DNA of 64,000 bases from Megalobrama amblycephala. Taxonomy: Eukaryota; Chordata; Actinopteri; Cypriniformes; Xenocyprididae. The stretch lies in contig NC_063057.1 of NCBI RefSeq assembly GCF_018812025.1, positions 15,741,963 through 15,805,962 of the forward strand, written 5' to 3'. A program made the position numbers and the translations under genes. The notes under the pieces were generated by a model. The model was not told the DNA's origin and searched no databases. It saw only the letters and a program-made list of their open reading frames with translations. Shown here piece after piece: positions 48,271 to 59,258 of the stretch (positions within the stretch are counted from its first letter, which is position 1; the number at the start of each line of letters is the position of its first letter).

Positions 48271-48414
48271 AGATGTTTTATTTGTTTGTTTTTTGACAGA
48301 TATTACTAGTTTTCTTCGGCAAGTATATGCAATAATTGGTAAAAAGTGACAAAGACATAATAAATCCTGTTCTTTTAAACGTTCTATTCATCAAAGAATC
48401 CTGAAAAAAATCTG

Positions 48415-49151
48415 GGTTACACTTTTTTTTAAAGGGTTAGTTCATCCAAAAATGAAATTTCTATCATTAAGTACTCACCCTTGTGTCGTTCCAAACCTTT
48501 TGTTCATCTTTGGAACCTTCTTTCATCTTCAAATTAAGATATTTTTAATGAAATCCGAGAGTTTTTTATCCCACATAGACTGCAATGTAATTACTGTCAT
48601 TCAAGGTCCAGAAAGGTACTAAAGACATTGTTAAAGTAGTCAGCGTGACTTTAGTGGTTCAACCTTAATGTTATGAAGCAACAAGAATACTTTTTGTGCG
48701 CAAAAACAAAACAAAAATAACGGCTTTATTCAAGAATTTCTTCTCAACCCTGTCAGTCTTGACATGGACTAGTTTAACGATTCTTTACTACTTTTCTGGA
48801 TCTTTAATGGCGGTAATTACGTTGCTTTCTATTGGGGGATATAAAAAACAACCTTGGATTTCATCAAAAATATCTTAATTTGTGTTCTGAAGATGTCTTA
48901 CGGGTGTGGAACAACATGAGGGTGAGTAATTAATGACATAAATTTCATTTTTGGGTGAACTAACCCTTTAAGGTGTCAGTATTAAAGTGTAATTATACTG
49001 ATTAATGCTAATTAACTGCATGTACTTACTGTAGGTTTAGGGTTAGGATGAGGTTTTCATTTAATTGCATGCAATTATACATCATTTCTAGTTATTACTA
49101 CAGTAACTAAATGTAACGTGTAACAATGACACTGTAAAATAAAGTGTTATC
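48415..49151. mobile_element. hAT-like MITE (GGTTACACTT), copy 2, perfect 8-bp duplication
   Basis: A 737-bp unit beginning GGTTACACTTTTTTT and ending AATAAAGTGTTATC, flanked by AAAATCTG at 48407-48414 and 49152-49159. It is itself interrupted at 48429 by a TTAA-family MITE. Confidence 0.88.
48429..48971. mobile_element. TTAA-flanked palindromic MITE nested in copy 2
   Basis: A 543-bp element between TTAA 48429-48432 and 48968-48971 with ends AAAGGGTTAGTTCATCC and GGGTGAACTAACCCTTT. It lacks the central palindrome of the longer copies. Confidence 0.87.
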
Positions 49152-49439
49152 AAAATCTGTATCACGTTGTCTACAAAACATTTTAATCAGCACAACTGTT
49201 TTCAACATTGATAATAATAAGAAATGTTTCTTGAGCAGCAAATCAGTATATGAGAATGATTTATGAAGAATCATGTGACACTGAAAAGCTGAAAAGATGC
49301 TTTGAAACAGGGACGTGCACAGACATTTTGGGGAGCAGGGGCTCAAGTGGAAAAAAGAGTAGCTACTTCTCAAAATTTTTTATTTAAAAATAATAATAAA
49401 CCTATTAAACTGATAATAATAAATATATTAAGACAACTC

Positions 49440-50488
49440 TACGGAAGAGGATTAGGGCCAAGCAATAATAAAAAAATAAAACCATCTTGAGATTAAAGTT
49501 GTTAAATTTCGAGAAAAAACTCGTTAAATTTCGAGAAAAAAGTCAAAATAAAATGTTGAGAATAAACTCATTAAATTACGAGAAAAAACTCGTTCAATTT
49601 CAAGAAAAAAGTTGAGATAAAATGTTGAGAATAAGCTCGTTAAATTAGGAGAGAAAAAAGTCGAGATAAAATGTTGAGAATAAAGTCATTAAATTACGAG
49701 AAAAAAGTTGTTAAATTACGAGAACAAATTTGTTAAATTTCAAGAAAAAAGTTGAGATAAAATGTTGAGAATAAACTCATTAAATTACGAGAAAAAACTC
49801 GTTAAATTTCAAGAAAAAAGTCGAGATAAAATGTTGAGAATAAACTCGTTAAATTACGAGAAAAAAGTCGAGATAAAATGTTGAGAAAGTCATTAAATTA
49901 CGAGAAAAAAGTCGTTAAATTACGAGAACAAATTCGTTAAATTATGAGAAAAATGTTAAATTTCGAGAAAAAAGTTGAGATAAAATGTTGAGAATAAAGT
50001 CATTAAATTATGAGAATAAAGTCATTAAATTATGAGAATAAAGTCATTAAATTACGAGAAAAAAGTCGAGATAAAATGTTGAGAATAAACTCATTAAATT
50101 ATGAGAATAAACTCATTAAATTATGAGAATAAACTCATTAAATTAGGAGAAAAAGTCATTAAATTATGAGAACAAATTCGTAATTTAACGAATTATTTAA
50201 CCTTTTTCTCATAATTTAATGACTTTATTCTCAACATTTTATCTCGACTTTTTTCTCGAAATTTAACGAGTTTTTTCTCTTAATTTAATGACTTTATTCT
50301 CAACATTTTATCTCGACATTTTTCTCGAAATTTAACAAGTTTTTTCTCATAATTTAACGAGTTTATTCTCAACATTTTATTTCGACTTTTTTATCGAAAT
50401 TTAACAAGTTTTTTCTCGAAATTTAACAACTTTAATCTCAAAATGGTTTTATTTTTTTATTATTGCTTGGCCCTAATCCTCTTCCGTA
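49440..50488. mobile_element. Foldback MITE (TACGGAAGAGG family), copy 2, 6-bp duplication
   Basis: A 1049-bp inverted repeat with ends TACGGAAGAGGATTAGGG and the exact inverse, flanked by CAACTC at 49434-49439 and 50489-50494. The arms are tandem TTAAATTACGAGAAAAAAGT and AGATAAAATGTTGAGAATAA units. The orientation flips near 50185. Non-coding. Confidence 0.88.
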
Positions 50489-52346
50489 CAACTCTGACTT
50501 CCTTACCAATTTATTTTAATTCCCTCACACTCACGCAATTGTTTTATTCTTGATTTCTACAAAATAATAAGTTCACACAGAGGCCATGTTCTTCTTTAGT
50601 ATTGACAAGGTTTATCACAAGAGTAGCAACAGCAAAGGAAATTATGCCACAGTGTGCATGTTTTCTACGCTACTATTCTCAAGTAGCTATATATATTTAG
50701 AATAAATGACTGCACCAAAGAGAATTTCACTAGTTTCACTAATAATTTGTTTATTTTGCACAAATCAGTAAATCGTTTTAACTCTTTTGGTGTTGTTGGA
50801 ATACTTCTTTCATGTAGATTTTGGTCCATTTTTGCTGCCATGTCTTTTACTCTAGTCTAATGGAAAGAAAACTTAACCCTAACTCTACACATTTAGATGG
50901 TGTTTGTTTTAAGCCTACTACCCTCTGTCTGTTTGCATCTGTAGATTTCTTCTAAATTAACCAAAACAAGCTAATCTGCATATTTAAACACATCAAGAGT
51001 TTTTTCCCCTGAAATGTTATAAATACATTATATATTATAACAAATGCCTGCAGAGGGCGCCAAAAGCCTGCTGATTTTTGTTGTTACACAGCACAGCACA
51101 GCACAGCATGATTAAATCCACAATCAAAGCCAACCACCATAATTAAAAATATTAGTTAAATAATAATATTCGGCCATTTTTTTTTTTTTTTTTGATAGAA
51201 ATGCTACAGCCACTTTTATTGACGTATTCTCCTGTGTAAGCATAGATTTAAGAATAGCATTATGTAATGCTGTATTATGATTTTAAATAGTTTTAATAAA
51301 TCGTGCATCCTTAGAAATAATGCGGTACATGGATGCTCCTCTTCTGGTATTGACAGCCCTACAGATATCTTTACCATGTTAAAATAATTGAAATTATAAT
51401 ATGACATAAATTACATTAGTATCAAATCAGGCAGATGCGTTGCTGGTGGTCAAACCATTAACGCAGCGTTAAACGTATAAATAATCTCACCCTTAAATAG
51501 TTTCACAATAGTTTAACAAATTCCACATGTTTGTGAACATACATAGGCTACCTGAAAGAAATGCACGGGATGGATCCATCTATGGCCTTTTTTCTTTTTC
51601 GCTTCTCATCGCCAGACACCAGCTGTATTTTCCCGGGAATAGTTGTCCCAAGTTTTCAGCCAGCAGCAAACATGAGGTGGGGCGGGGCGCACACGTGCAG
51701 GACTGAATGGCGTGTCGGGAGGGAGTGCTGCTGAACTCGACAAGGCCGACCTGATATATAGTATTTTTTATTTTTTTTATTCAGTAAATATATTTATATT
51801 TACTGAAATATATTGAAGCTGCGCACAAACAGGAATATTTAGGCTGTATATGAATAATGAGGCTAAAAATTGAAAAATGAAAACTAATTTAAAAACATTT
51901 TTGTAAATAAAGTAAAAATAAAGTAACCCCAATAAAGTAGTTATCAAGCACTCATCACAGAGTAGCTTAACAGTGATGTTAACATCAATGGGTGTTTATG
52001 GGCCCCTATGCTAGAATATGGGGCCCTCCATAGCCGTATGTAATCATAATACAACTTATGTAAGTTAAGGGGGCCCTGTGCATGGTTGGGGCCCTCTATT
52101 ACATGTTGGCCAGTACATAGAAAACAAACAGGGGCCAATATATTGCTCTAGATGGGTTATTAGTTGGGGCCCTTAATAGTTTGAAGTTCTGGACTATGTC
52201 AGTATGTACTACCTTCGCAAGTTTTATTTCAAAATTCACAATGCAACGCAAATACAAACTGCATTCTCAGCTTGCCACAAGAAGTGCTAGTGAGCATTTC
52301 AAAACTTTTTTTCTTTAGGTGTGTAAAGAAGAATATGTGTCACTAT

Positions 52347-52549
52347 TGTTATGTCTGAAAATGTTCAGTATTGGGTCCTGTTGGACTCTGTTATGTTATA
52401 CACTGCATGTGACAGGTTACGGTGCCTTTAAGGCTTACAGCAGTGGTTTACGGCAAAGGTCGGAAAACACGAGAGGTTGATGGCAGTTGATAAATGTGAT
52501 ATGAACGAAGTTACACGGTGTGGTTATTGAGTCCTACACAAACACAACA
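52347..52549 (+). repeat. 5' LTR of the Ty3/gypsy element
   Basis: 203 bp, TG...CA ends. Two mismatches to the 3' LTR, both in the AAAGGTCxGAAAACxCGAG stretch (G/A and A/G). No strong TATA box could be placed. Confidence 0.96.
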
Positions 52550-52563
52550 TTTGGCGAACGAGG

Positions 52564-53478
52564 ATGTCTGAACTCGTCTTACCACCACCGCCTCCTTTTC
52601 TACCTGTTCCTGGTGATCCAGCTGTTCCATGGGATCGCTGGCTGACATCGTTTGAGGATTATTTGCTGGCTTTTGGACACTCGGACCTAGCGGAGGCGAG
52701 GAAGTGCGCGCTCCTGCGCCATTGTCTCGGGCAGGAGGGCCAGCGAATCTTCGCCACGCTCACCTTATCGGATGATAAGTACGTCACAGCCACAGCCGCT
52801 TTAAAGGCTCATTTCAGCTGCGGAAGAAGCCGGCGGATGCATCGTTTTGAGTTTCGTCAGAGGACCCAAAAGCCGGGTGAGACCGTTGCCCACTATGTAT
52901 CAGCATTGCGTGAGCTGGCTAGACTTTGTGATTTTGGGGTTTTGGAGGATGGACTTATTGTTGACCAGTTAATAGAGAAAACGTCATGTAACCAACTGAG
53001 GGAGAGACTTTTACTAGAGCCAGACTCCACAACACTGGCGGACGCTTTAGTAATTGGAAAGCAGTTGGAAACGGCTCTAGCGGAGGCACGCAAGTTCGTT
53101 CGTGCTGTGCGCGAGCCTGTGACGTCATCACCACCGTTAGTTCAGCACACAGCGACTGCAGAGGCAGCTGACAGGGTGAGTGACAGTTTGGATGTACAGA
53201 GAGTGGACAGGGGGCCCAGGGAGAGTGGGCTCAAGAGCTGTAGCAACTGTGGCTCTCCTAAACATGCAACCAGAGATCAGTCATGCCCTGCCCAGGGAAA
53301 ACGTTGTCGAAACTGCCATAAGTTGAACCATTTCGCACGCTGCTGTCGCTCCTCTCCTGCTTGCCATGATACTGCAGCTGTCCCCATAAACACTACAGAC
53401 CCCACAGCCTTCATTCAAGCTTTGCACATGTCGCGTGGGCACAGCTCTCATTCCACTCCTCGTGGACACAGGGGCTAA
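52564..53478 (+). CDS. gag: Retrotransposon Gag polyprotein (capsid-nucleocapsid)
   Basis: An intact 304-residue frame starting 14 bp after the 5' LTR. The N-terminus is proline-rich (LPPPPPFLPVPG), followed by a capsid-like region WDRWLTSFEDYLLAFG (residues about 24-39) and FEFRQRTQKPGETVAHYVSA, the retrotransposon gag homology block of Ty3/gypsy. The C-terminus has two CCHC zinc knuckles: CSNCGSPKH...C from residue 226 (CX2CX4HX6C, slightly unusual spacing) and CRNCHKLNHFARC (CX2CX4HX4C). Gag packages element RNA and forms the particle in the cytoplasm. It ends in a different frame from protease. Whether this reflects programmed frameshifting or a mutation cannot be decided here, since related elements often have one continuous gag-pol. 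Confidence 0.93.
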   Translation: MSELVLPPPPPFLPVPGDPAVPWDRWLTSFEDYLLAFGHSDLAEARKCALLRHCLGQEGQRIFATLTLSDDKYVTATAALKAHFSCGRSRRMHRFEFRQRTQKPGETVAHYVSALRELARLCDFGVLEDGLIVDQLIEKTSCNQLRERLLLEPDSTTLADALVIGKQLETALAEARKFVRAVREPVTSSPPLVQHTATAEAADRVSDSLDVQRVDRGPRESGLKSCSNCGSPKHATRDQSCPAQGKRCRNCHKLNHFARCCRSSPACHDTAAVPINTTDPTAFIQALHMSRGHSSHSTPRGHRG

Positions 53479-53871
53479 AGTGTCAATCCTGAACAAATGC
53501 ACATATGACCGCTTTTTCAGTCACGTGCCTCTGGAAGCAGCAGCTAAACCCCTGTTAGGCTACGGCCATTTTCCCATCTCCACTCTGGGTGTGGCCCGCC
53601 TCCCCGTCAGATATGATCAACAATGTGCGCCTGCCACTAAGTTCTGCATCACCCGGAAGGGAGCTAACATTATGGGCCTAGACTTGTTCCTTGCCCTGGG
53701 TTTTACTGTGAGTGATGCTAGGGGCCTGCATGTCCTGCAGGTCGCCACCTCCTGGCCTGACCGCTACCCACAACTATTCAACGGGCTGGACCGTATGACT
53801 GGATTTGTACACCAGCCTACTGTTGACCTGTCGGTCCGCCCTATTATCCAGCCCTGGCTCTCCATGATGCG
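53435..53871 (+). pseudogene. pol: Pol segment: aspartic protease
   Basis: The frame is one base ahead of gag (overlap 53435-53478). It contains the retropepsin active site LLVDTGAKVSIL (catalytic Asp codon at 53465-53467) and the second conserved block IMGLDLFLALGF near 53672. The frame runs on to a stop at 53914, but the sequence before the reverse transcriptase (from about 53845) reads sensibly only in another frame, so a one-base change breaks the polyprotein there. Labelled as a broken segment of pol. The start shown is the first Met in the frame; no independent start is expected. Confidence 0.85.
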
Positions 53872-54774
53872 GTGGAGGCCGAGCTTCATCGCCTGGTGGA
53901 GGCGGACGTCATAGAGCCTGTTGACACATCACCGTGGGTGTCTAACCTGGTAATAGCCAAGAAAAAGGGGGGCGGACTGCGACTCTGTGTCGACCTCACA
54001 GATGTAAACAAAGCCATCATCCCTGATAAGTACCCCCTACCTACGGCTGAGGAGCTCACTAGCCATTTCCACGGCTCCACTGTTTTTAGTAAGATGGACT
54101 TACGTAACGGCTACCTGCAGGTCCCTCTGGCACCGGCCAGCATGGACCTTACAGCGTTTGTCACGCACGTGGGGGTTTTCAGATTTAAAAGCATGGCGTT
54201 TGGACTTTCATCAGCCCCGAGCTGTTTTCAGAAGATAATGTCACTCATACTGGCCGGTATCCAGGGTGTCTCCATCTATCTGGATGATGTGGTGGTGCAT
54301 GCGCCCTCCACCGCACTGCATGATGATCGCCTGGAGCAGGTTTTTCAGCGTTTCGAACAGTATGGCGTCACACTGAACTCTGAGAAATGCATGTTTGGGG
54401 TTGAAGAGGTCGAGTTCCTGGGCTTCAGACTCTCGAAGGAGGGCATCGCCCCAATTGTGTCCCATACTGAGGCCATTCTTTCCCTGCCAGACCCACAGAC
54501 ACCATCCCAGCTGTCGTCCTTCCTGGGGATGGCCGCCTACTACCTCAGATTCATGCCACACTACTCTGACTCAACGGCCCCCCTGCGCCGGCTGCTCAGG
54601 AAGGATGTTCCGTGGGACTGGACCCCAGCCTGCCACAAAGCTGTGCACATCATCAAACAGCAGCTCACATCCCCACCCACACTGACCCATTTCAGCTTGA
54701 CCGCGCCCACCATGGTCACCTGCGACGCCTCCGGGGCGCCTCACAGACTCAGGAGGGGGTGGAACACCCAGTAG
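53845..54774 (+). pseudogene. pol: Pol segment: reverse transcriptase and start of RNase H
   Basis: An open frame with the ordered Ty3/gypsy RT motifs: EADVIEPVDTSPWVSNLV, LRLCVDLTDVNKAIIPDKYP, STVFSKMDLRNGYLQVPL, FGLSSAPSCFQKIM and the catalytic box YLDD (54277-54288, residues 136-139 counted from the Met at 53872), followed by LGFRLSKEGI and FLGMAAYYLRFMP. YLDD differs from the more common Y(V/I)DD but keeps both catalytic Asp residues. RNase H begins at TCDASGA, after which a short stretch of the expected sequence is missing and the frame shifts, with a stop at 54774. Lacks an own start. Confidence 0.9.
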
Positions 54775-55141
54775 CTTTCGCCTCACGGGCACTTACCCCT
54801 GCAGAGCAGAAGTATTCAGTAGGGGAGAGGGAGGCCCTGGCCTGCCTGTTGGCATGTGAACGCTGGCATGTTTACCTATACGGGAGGCCTTTCACCATCC
54901 GCACAGACCACCAAGCGCTGACAGCACTGCTGGCGACTCAAGGCTCGGGCACAGGCCCATGAGACTTCTGAGGTGGGCTGACAGGCTTAACCAGTACAAC
55001 TTCAGCCTGGAGTTTTTTCCTGGGCGGGCCAACACGGTAGCTGACCTCCTGTCTAGAGCGGTGTCAGTGACGAAGGAGACGGGCGGGGTGACAGCAGACA
55101 CAGAGAGCGACGAATCCTGCATGGGCCCCTCAGTTCAGTAG
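54745..55141 (+). pseudogene. pol: Pol segment: RNase H remainder, two further frame breaks
   Basis: After the deletion the RNase H sequence continues in a second frame with VAFASRALTPAEQKYSVGER, ALACLLACERWHVYLYGRPF and IRTDHQALTALL, up to a stop at about 54962. The continuation MRLLRWADRLNQYNFSLEFF and PGRANTVADLLSRA is in a third frame, ending in a stop at 55141. The motifs TDHQAL and ADLLSR are conserved in the RNase H and connection region of Ty3/gypsy pol. The two interruptions look like small indels rather than designed signals. I do not give a repaired sequence. Confidence 0.85.
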
Positions 55142-55149
55142 TCACTCTG

Positions 55150-56451
55150 GTGGAGCTGCAGCAGGCCTCAGCTGCTGATGAGGCCCTCACGACGCTCCGT
55201 ACCTATGTCCAGGACGGCTGGCCTGCCAAAGTGGATGACAGGCTGCTCCCCTATTACCGTTTCCGTAATGAGCTCTCCTGCTGGGGAGCGGTGTGCCTGG
55301 CCCGTGGCCACCGTGCAGTCGTTCCGGAGATTCTCAGGTCCAGAGTACTACACATGGCGCATGAGGGACACCTGGGGGTGGTCAAGGTGAAGCAGCGCTG
55401 CCGTGACACAGTGTGGTGGCCCAACATAGACCCTGATGTTGAGGAGATGGTACGTAACTGCGCTTGCTGCCTCCTGAGCGGGAAAACTGGTCAGCCCACC
55501 ACAGCCCCTCTCACCCCGACCCCTTGGCCCTCTTCACCCTGGGAGCATATTCAGGTTGACCTCTGTGGCGAACTTCATGGGGCACCTGCTCACGCTCACT
55601 ACCTGCTGGTTGTGCATGATCTTCATTCGAAGTGGCCAGAGGTTTTTCAGCTGAGCTCCATCTCTGCACACACCATCATCGACCGCCTAGACAACCTGTT
55701 TGGGCGGTGGGGCCTCCCCAGTGTCGTCACAACGGATAACGGGCCCCAATTTGCATCTGAGGAGTTCACAGAGTTTCTCATGGTACGGTCCATCAAGCAC
55801 ATCAGGACGGCAGTGTATCACCCAGAGAGTAATGGGGGGGTGGAAAGACTGAATAAAACTCTCAAAAATGGAATCCGAGCCTGTCTGGAGGAAGGGAAAA
55901 TCTTCAGCGACGCGCTCAACCAAACTCTCCTAACCATCCGGGCATCCAAGCACTCCACCACAGGAGTTTCACCTGCTTTGCTCATGACTGGGCGTGAACT
56001 AAAACAACCACTGGACTGTTTGAGAGCTGAGCTAGCTCCGGCACGTGGGAGCCCAGGGCTCCAGAAAGCAAGAGCTCAGGTGAAAAGTTCGCAGGCTCAG
56101 ATCAAAGAGAGGTTTGATGCCACGCACAGGGTGAAAACCCCCTCACTTTCTCCAGGGGTTTGGGTCAGGGTCAAACGCCTTCACCGCCAAAATAAGCTGC
56201 AGTCATACTGGTCAGAACCCCTGCGGGTGACTAAGCAGTTGGGGCCGGCTACTTACAGACTGGAGAATGGGACTCGCTGGCACTCAAACCGCCTGCACAG
56301 AGTTGCAGCCCCCACCACACCTGCATCACCTCTGTCCCCAGCAGCAGCTCTAAGTTGGCAGCCAGAGCCAAGAGATAATTGGGGGGGGGGGGGGGGGGGG
56401 GTAATCCACCAGCAGCGCCCGTTGCAGTTTCATGGCCAGCACGCCCTCTGA
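55150..56451 (+). CDS. pol: Pol segment: integrase (open frame)
   Basis: A 433-residue open frame separated from RNase H by a stop and frame change. It has an N-terminal HHCC zinc-binding motif (HMAHEGHLG ... CACC), a DDE core with Asp137 (VDLCGEL, codon 55558-55560), Asp196 (TTDNGPQF, 55735-55737) and Glu232 (GGVERLNKT, 55843-55845), giving the family's DX35E spacing, and a C-terminal GPY/F-like module (WSEPLRVTKQLGPATYRLEN). Integrase would process and insert the cDNA in the nucleus. The C-terminal tail crosses a 21-G homopolymer (56381-56401), so its last residues are unreliable. The Met shown is simply the first in the frame; in a working element this would be part of one polyprotein. Confidence 0.9.
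   Translation: MELQQASAADEALTTLRTYVQDGWPAKVDDRLLPYYRFRNELSCWGAVCLARGHRAVVPEILRSRVLHMAHEGHLGVVKVKQRCRDTVWWPNIDPDVEEMVRNCACCLLSGKTGQPTTAPLTPTPWPSSPWEHIQVDLCGELHGAPAHAHYLLVVHDLHSKWPEVFQLSSISAHTIIDRLDNLFGRWGLPSVVTTDNGPQFASEEFTEFLMVRSIKHIRTAVYHPESNGGVERLNKTLKNGIRACLEEGKIFSDALNQTLLTIRASKHSTTGVSPALLMTGRELKQPLDCLRAELAPARGSPGLQKARAQVKSSQAQIKERFDATHRVKTPSLSPGVWVRVKRLHRQNKLQSYWSEPLRVTKQLGPATYRLENGTRWHSNRLHRVAAPTTPASPLSPAAALSWQPEPRDNWGGGGGGVIHQQRPLQFHGQHAL
56381..56401 (+). repeat. G21 homopolymer in the integrase 3' end
   Basis: A run of 21 G. Length errors are likely in sequencing, and G-quadruplex formation is possible. A second G-rich run at about 56540-56556 forms the polypurine tract. Confidence 0.9.
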
Positions 56452-56539
56452 GGGTCCCGCCCATCTGGCATGGGGACTCTGTGACAGGGTGATAGTGACA
56501 CTGGGGAAATGGGGGCTAAATGTTATGTTGCAGTTTCCA

Positions 56540-56559
56540 GGGGGGTGGGGGGGGGGAAA
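56540..56559 (+). other. Polypurine tract of the retrotransposon
   Basis: A G-rich run with a single T, ending GGGGGGAAA directly before the TGTTATG of the 3' LTR, as expected for the primer of plus-strand cDNA synthesis. Confidence 0.8.
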
Positions 56560-56762
56560 TGTTATGTCTGAAAATGTTCAGTATTGGGTCCTGTTGGACT
56601 CTGTTATGTTATACACTGCATGTGACAGGTTACGGTGCCTTTAAGGCTTACAGCAGTGGTTTACGGCAAAGGTCAGAAAACGCGAGAGGTTGATGGCAGT
56701 TGATAAATGTGATATGAACGAAGTTACACGGTGTGGTTATTGAGTCCTACACAAACACAACA
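56560..56762 (+). repeat. 3' LTR of the Ty3/gypsy element
   Basis: 203 bp, 201 identical to the 5' LTR. Followed by the target duplication ACTAT. Confidence 0.96.
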
Positions 56763-59258
56763 ACTATTCTCATTCAGTCATGGCGGAGCAACATTTTGAC
56801 TTTAAAGGTAACTTCATCAACTCCTTGAGTTCAGTGGTTTGTTAGCGCAATGCAAGAATGAACATAAAATATAATATATTGCAAACTTGCGTTATCTTTG
56901 TTTCCTAACACTAACAGTGAAGATGATGACAAATGCTTTCTAGCTTTCCTGAGGAAAAATGGCTCAATTGATTTATTGAATGTACTCTAGCTTGTTTCTT
57001 CACTCTGTAGCGGTCTCTTTATACTTGTGAATGCGATTTTGAAGGAGCATAAGAAGTATTGATGAAACGTCCCCGATTGTTCCCATCACATTTACTAACA
57101 GCCACATATTTCAATAGCTCATTCACCTCCCTTAATCAAGCATACATCAGACAGATAGAGAAAGAGCAAGAGAAAGAGGGAGGAAGAGACAAAGAGAGTG
57201 AAGAGAGAGTTAGAAAGCAGGAAAGATAGAGGGATTGGCAACAAGCCCAGAGGAAAATCCATACCACTCTGTTATTGGGCATATAATTGGTTTCCTCTCT
57301 CTCTCTCTCGCTCTCACTCTCTATCTCAACCCATCCCCCAATTTAGGCACAGTGTAAACCTCTAGAATTTCAAATCATGACAGTAAGTGGATTTGTGAAT
57401 TCATGTACTTGTGTGTACATGTGCTTGATTGTTTGTCAACACTTTGTGCTTTATGGGGGCCATAAAAGACAGTTTAGTGTAGACAATACATAAGGCTCAC
57501 AAGCTAAAGCTAAATGATTGTGAAATAACATTCTAAGTCATTAGCCAATCACAACAGATGTTATTTGCATATAGAAGTCTTAAAGGTACGGTAGCAAAAA
57601 ACAGTTTGATTAAGCCCACAGAGATGGTGGAAAATGGTGCAAGAAGCCTTGACTAAAGATGCAATCACATTTCAAGGGCAATGTAGTGACGTATGAAGCA
57701 CAGATCACACAGAAGTCACTTTCAACTCAAACTTTTAAGTAAATCAGCTTTCTGTTAGTCAATGCTGTGAATCCTGCAAAATCTGTGTGGGGAAATCTTT
57801 CTTTCACACTGTGTGTGGAAATCTTTCTTTCACATGTGAAATTCCCACATGGGAACATATATTTACTTTAATAAAATTCCATAAAAGTGTATAATATGTC
57901 CCCTTTAATAACATCTATTGGCTTACCGCTACAAGACCAAGATCAATCATTTCCATCTTTTTTGAGCATGTGTGTGTGTTTGCAACTTGTGGCAACAAAG
58001 ACAGGCTCTATATGCTGTTAACAGCATTTACCACAAGAGTTCAATACAGTTCAATAGTTCAATTCAACAGTGCAGAACATGTCTACATGAAATATTAAAT
58101 AAACTAACAGACACTCTGTAAATGAATGTGTGTGGGTGCAGAACTGGATGGCAAACATGGCTTTACCGATAGAGAGATGGAAAAGCATGAATACATAAAC
58201 CCTTTTAACTCTATATATTCTATATATAACCACTTGAGAAATGTATAAACATGTATCCAATTTTCCCATCTCATGATTTTCCTTTTATAGGCTTTGGCCT
58301 ATGTATTAATTCTCTCTTTTGAACTCTTTTGGTATTATTGTTTCAGAGTTTCATACTATGGTTAACTAAAATCACATGGGTAGCATGTTTGGTATTGATG
58401 GACTCCAACTTTCATTTCCTGTTTGGTAATTTATGTTACATGTTGCTAACTGTGTGACACAATAGTATTATAAGAATATAGAAGGTTCTTCTCTCAAACA
58501 TCCAATCCAATGTTTTATGCAAATATCTTGCTACAGAACAAAGAAAGTTCCCTCCAAAGGGACAACTCCTTATTGGCTCAGACACCTCAAGAGGGTCTTC
58601 ACTTTAAAATTACTGATCACAAGATCAGAGTGTTTGTTCTTTTTACTGAAAAACGCTGATGTGAAGATGATGCTGTGCTAGAAGCTTTTAAGGAACTCCA
58701 AGCTTGTGCCAGGCCCTGGTCTAGACTTTCCATTCACCAAAGATCCTCTGAATCCAACTGGTTCACTTTCATCCAGACAACATCAGCAAAGACCAACGGA
58801 AGCCTCCACAAATTGCATCAGGACAGTCTCATTATTTGATACATTAAGCATCCTTGCCCCTTTTAAAGAAGGGCATGTTAGAACTAAACTGATGGTTTGC
58901 TCAAGGCTGCTGATCTGCTGAATTTCAAACAATGCTGTAACTTCTTGCTGTATTCTGCTTCAGCTCTCTCTCTCTTGGTAAACTGTATGCATGTATGTAT
59001 TTGAATGTTAGAGTAGTTTAAGTGTGTAGTCTAGTTAATAAAGTCTTGTTCATGTCACACGTAAAGTTGTCCATGTTTCATACTCATATACTGGAGTCCC
59101 TATTCATGCAGATCTTGACTACATGCTCTGAGTAGTACTGTATAAGAATGTTATTTCCCATAACCTGGAAATGAACATTTCTTAGAATTAATAACCAATT
59201 AACACTGAGTGTTCATTGGCCAAACAGGTTAATTGATTGTAATATTCATTTTATTACA

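Larger units (their letters stand above)
47634..49300 (+). mobile_element. MITE of the GGTAGTG family, interrupted by two hAT-like insertions
   Basis: The family's left terminus TACTACCGTTTAAAAGTTTT is at 47634, its middle at 48271-48406 (CTGTTCTTTTAAACGTTCTA) and its later part at 49160-49297 (AATGTTTCTTGAGCAGCAAA, AATCATGTGACACTGAA). It is separated by the insertions at 47665 and 48415. The right terminus is missing. Confidence 0.75.
52347..56762 (+). mobile_element. Full-length Ty3/gypsy LTR retrotransposon, pol broken
   Basis: A 4416-bp element flanked by a perfect 5-bp duplication ACTAT (52342-52346 and 56763-56767). Two 203-bp LTRs starting TGTTATG and ending ACAACA differ at 2 positions. 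Order gag, protease, reverse transcriptase, RNase H, integrase is that of Ty3/gypsy (Metaviridae). No env-like frame follows integrase. A primer-binding region TTTGGCGAACGAGGATG starts directly after the 5' LTR, though I could not name the tRNA. A polypurine tract of G and A directly precedes the 3' LTR at about 56540-56559. The reading frame changes at four places between protease and integrase, so this copy looks non-autonomous. It lies in an anks1b intron, antisense to the gene. Confidence 0.96.

Noticed and set aside
54241..54561. Minus-strand frames opposite the reverse transcriptase
   Set aside because: Shadows of the plus-strand pol sequence, which has all the expected motifs.
57290..58921. 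Short frames and a CT-rich region suggesting an exon upstream in anks1b
   Set aside because: No match to the N-terminal part of the family on the minus strand and no paired splice sites I could defend.
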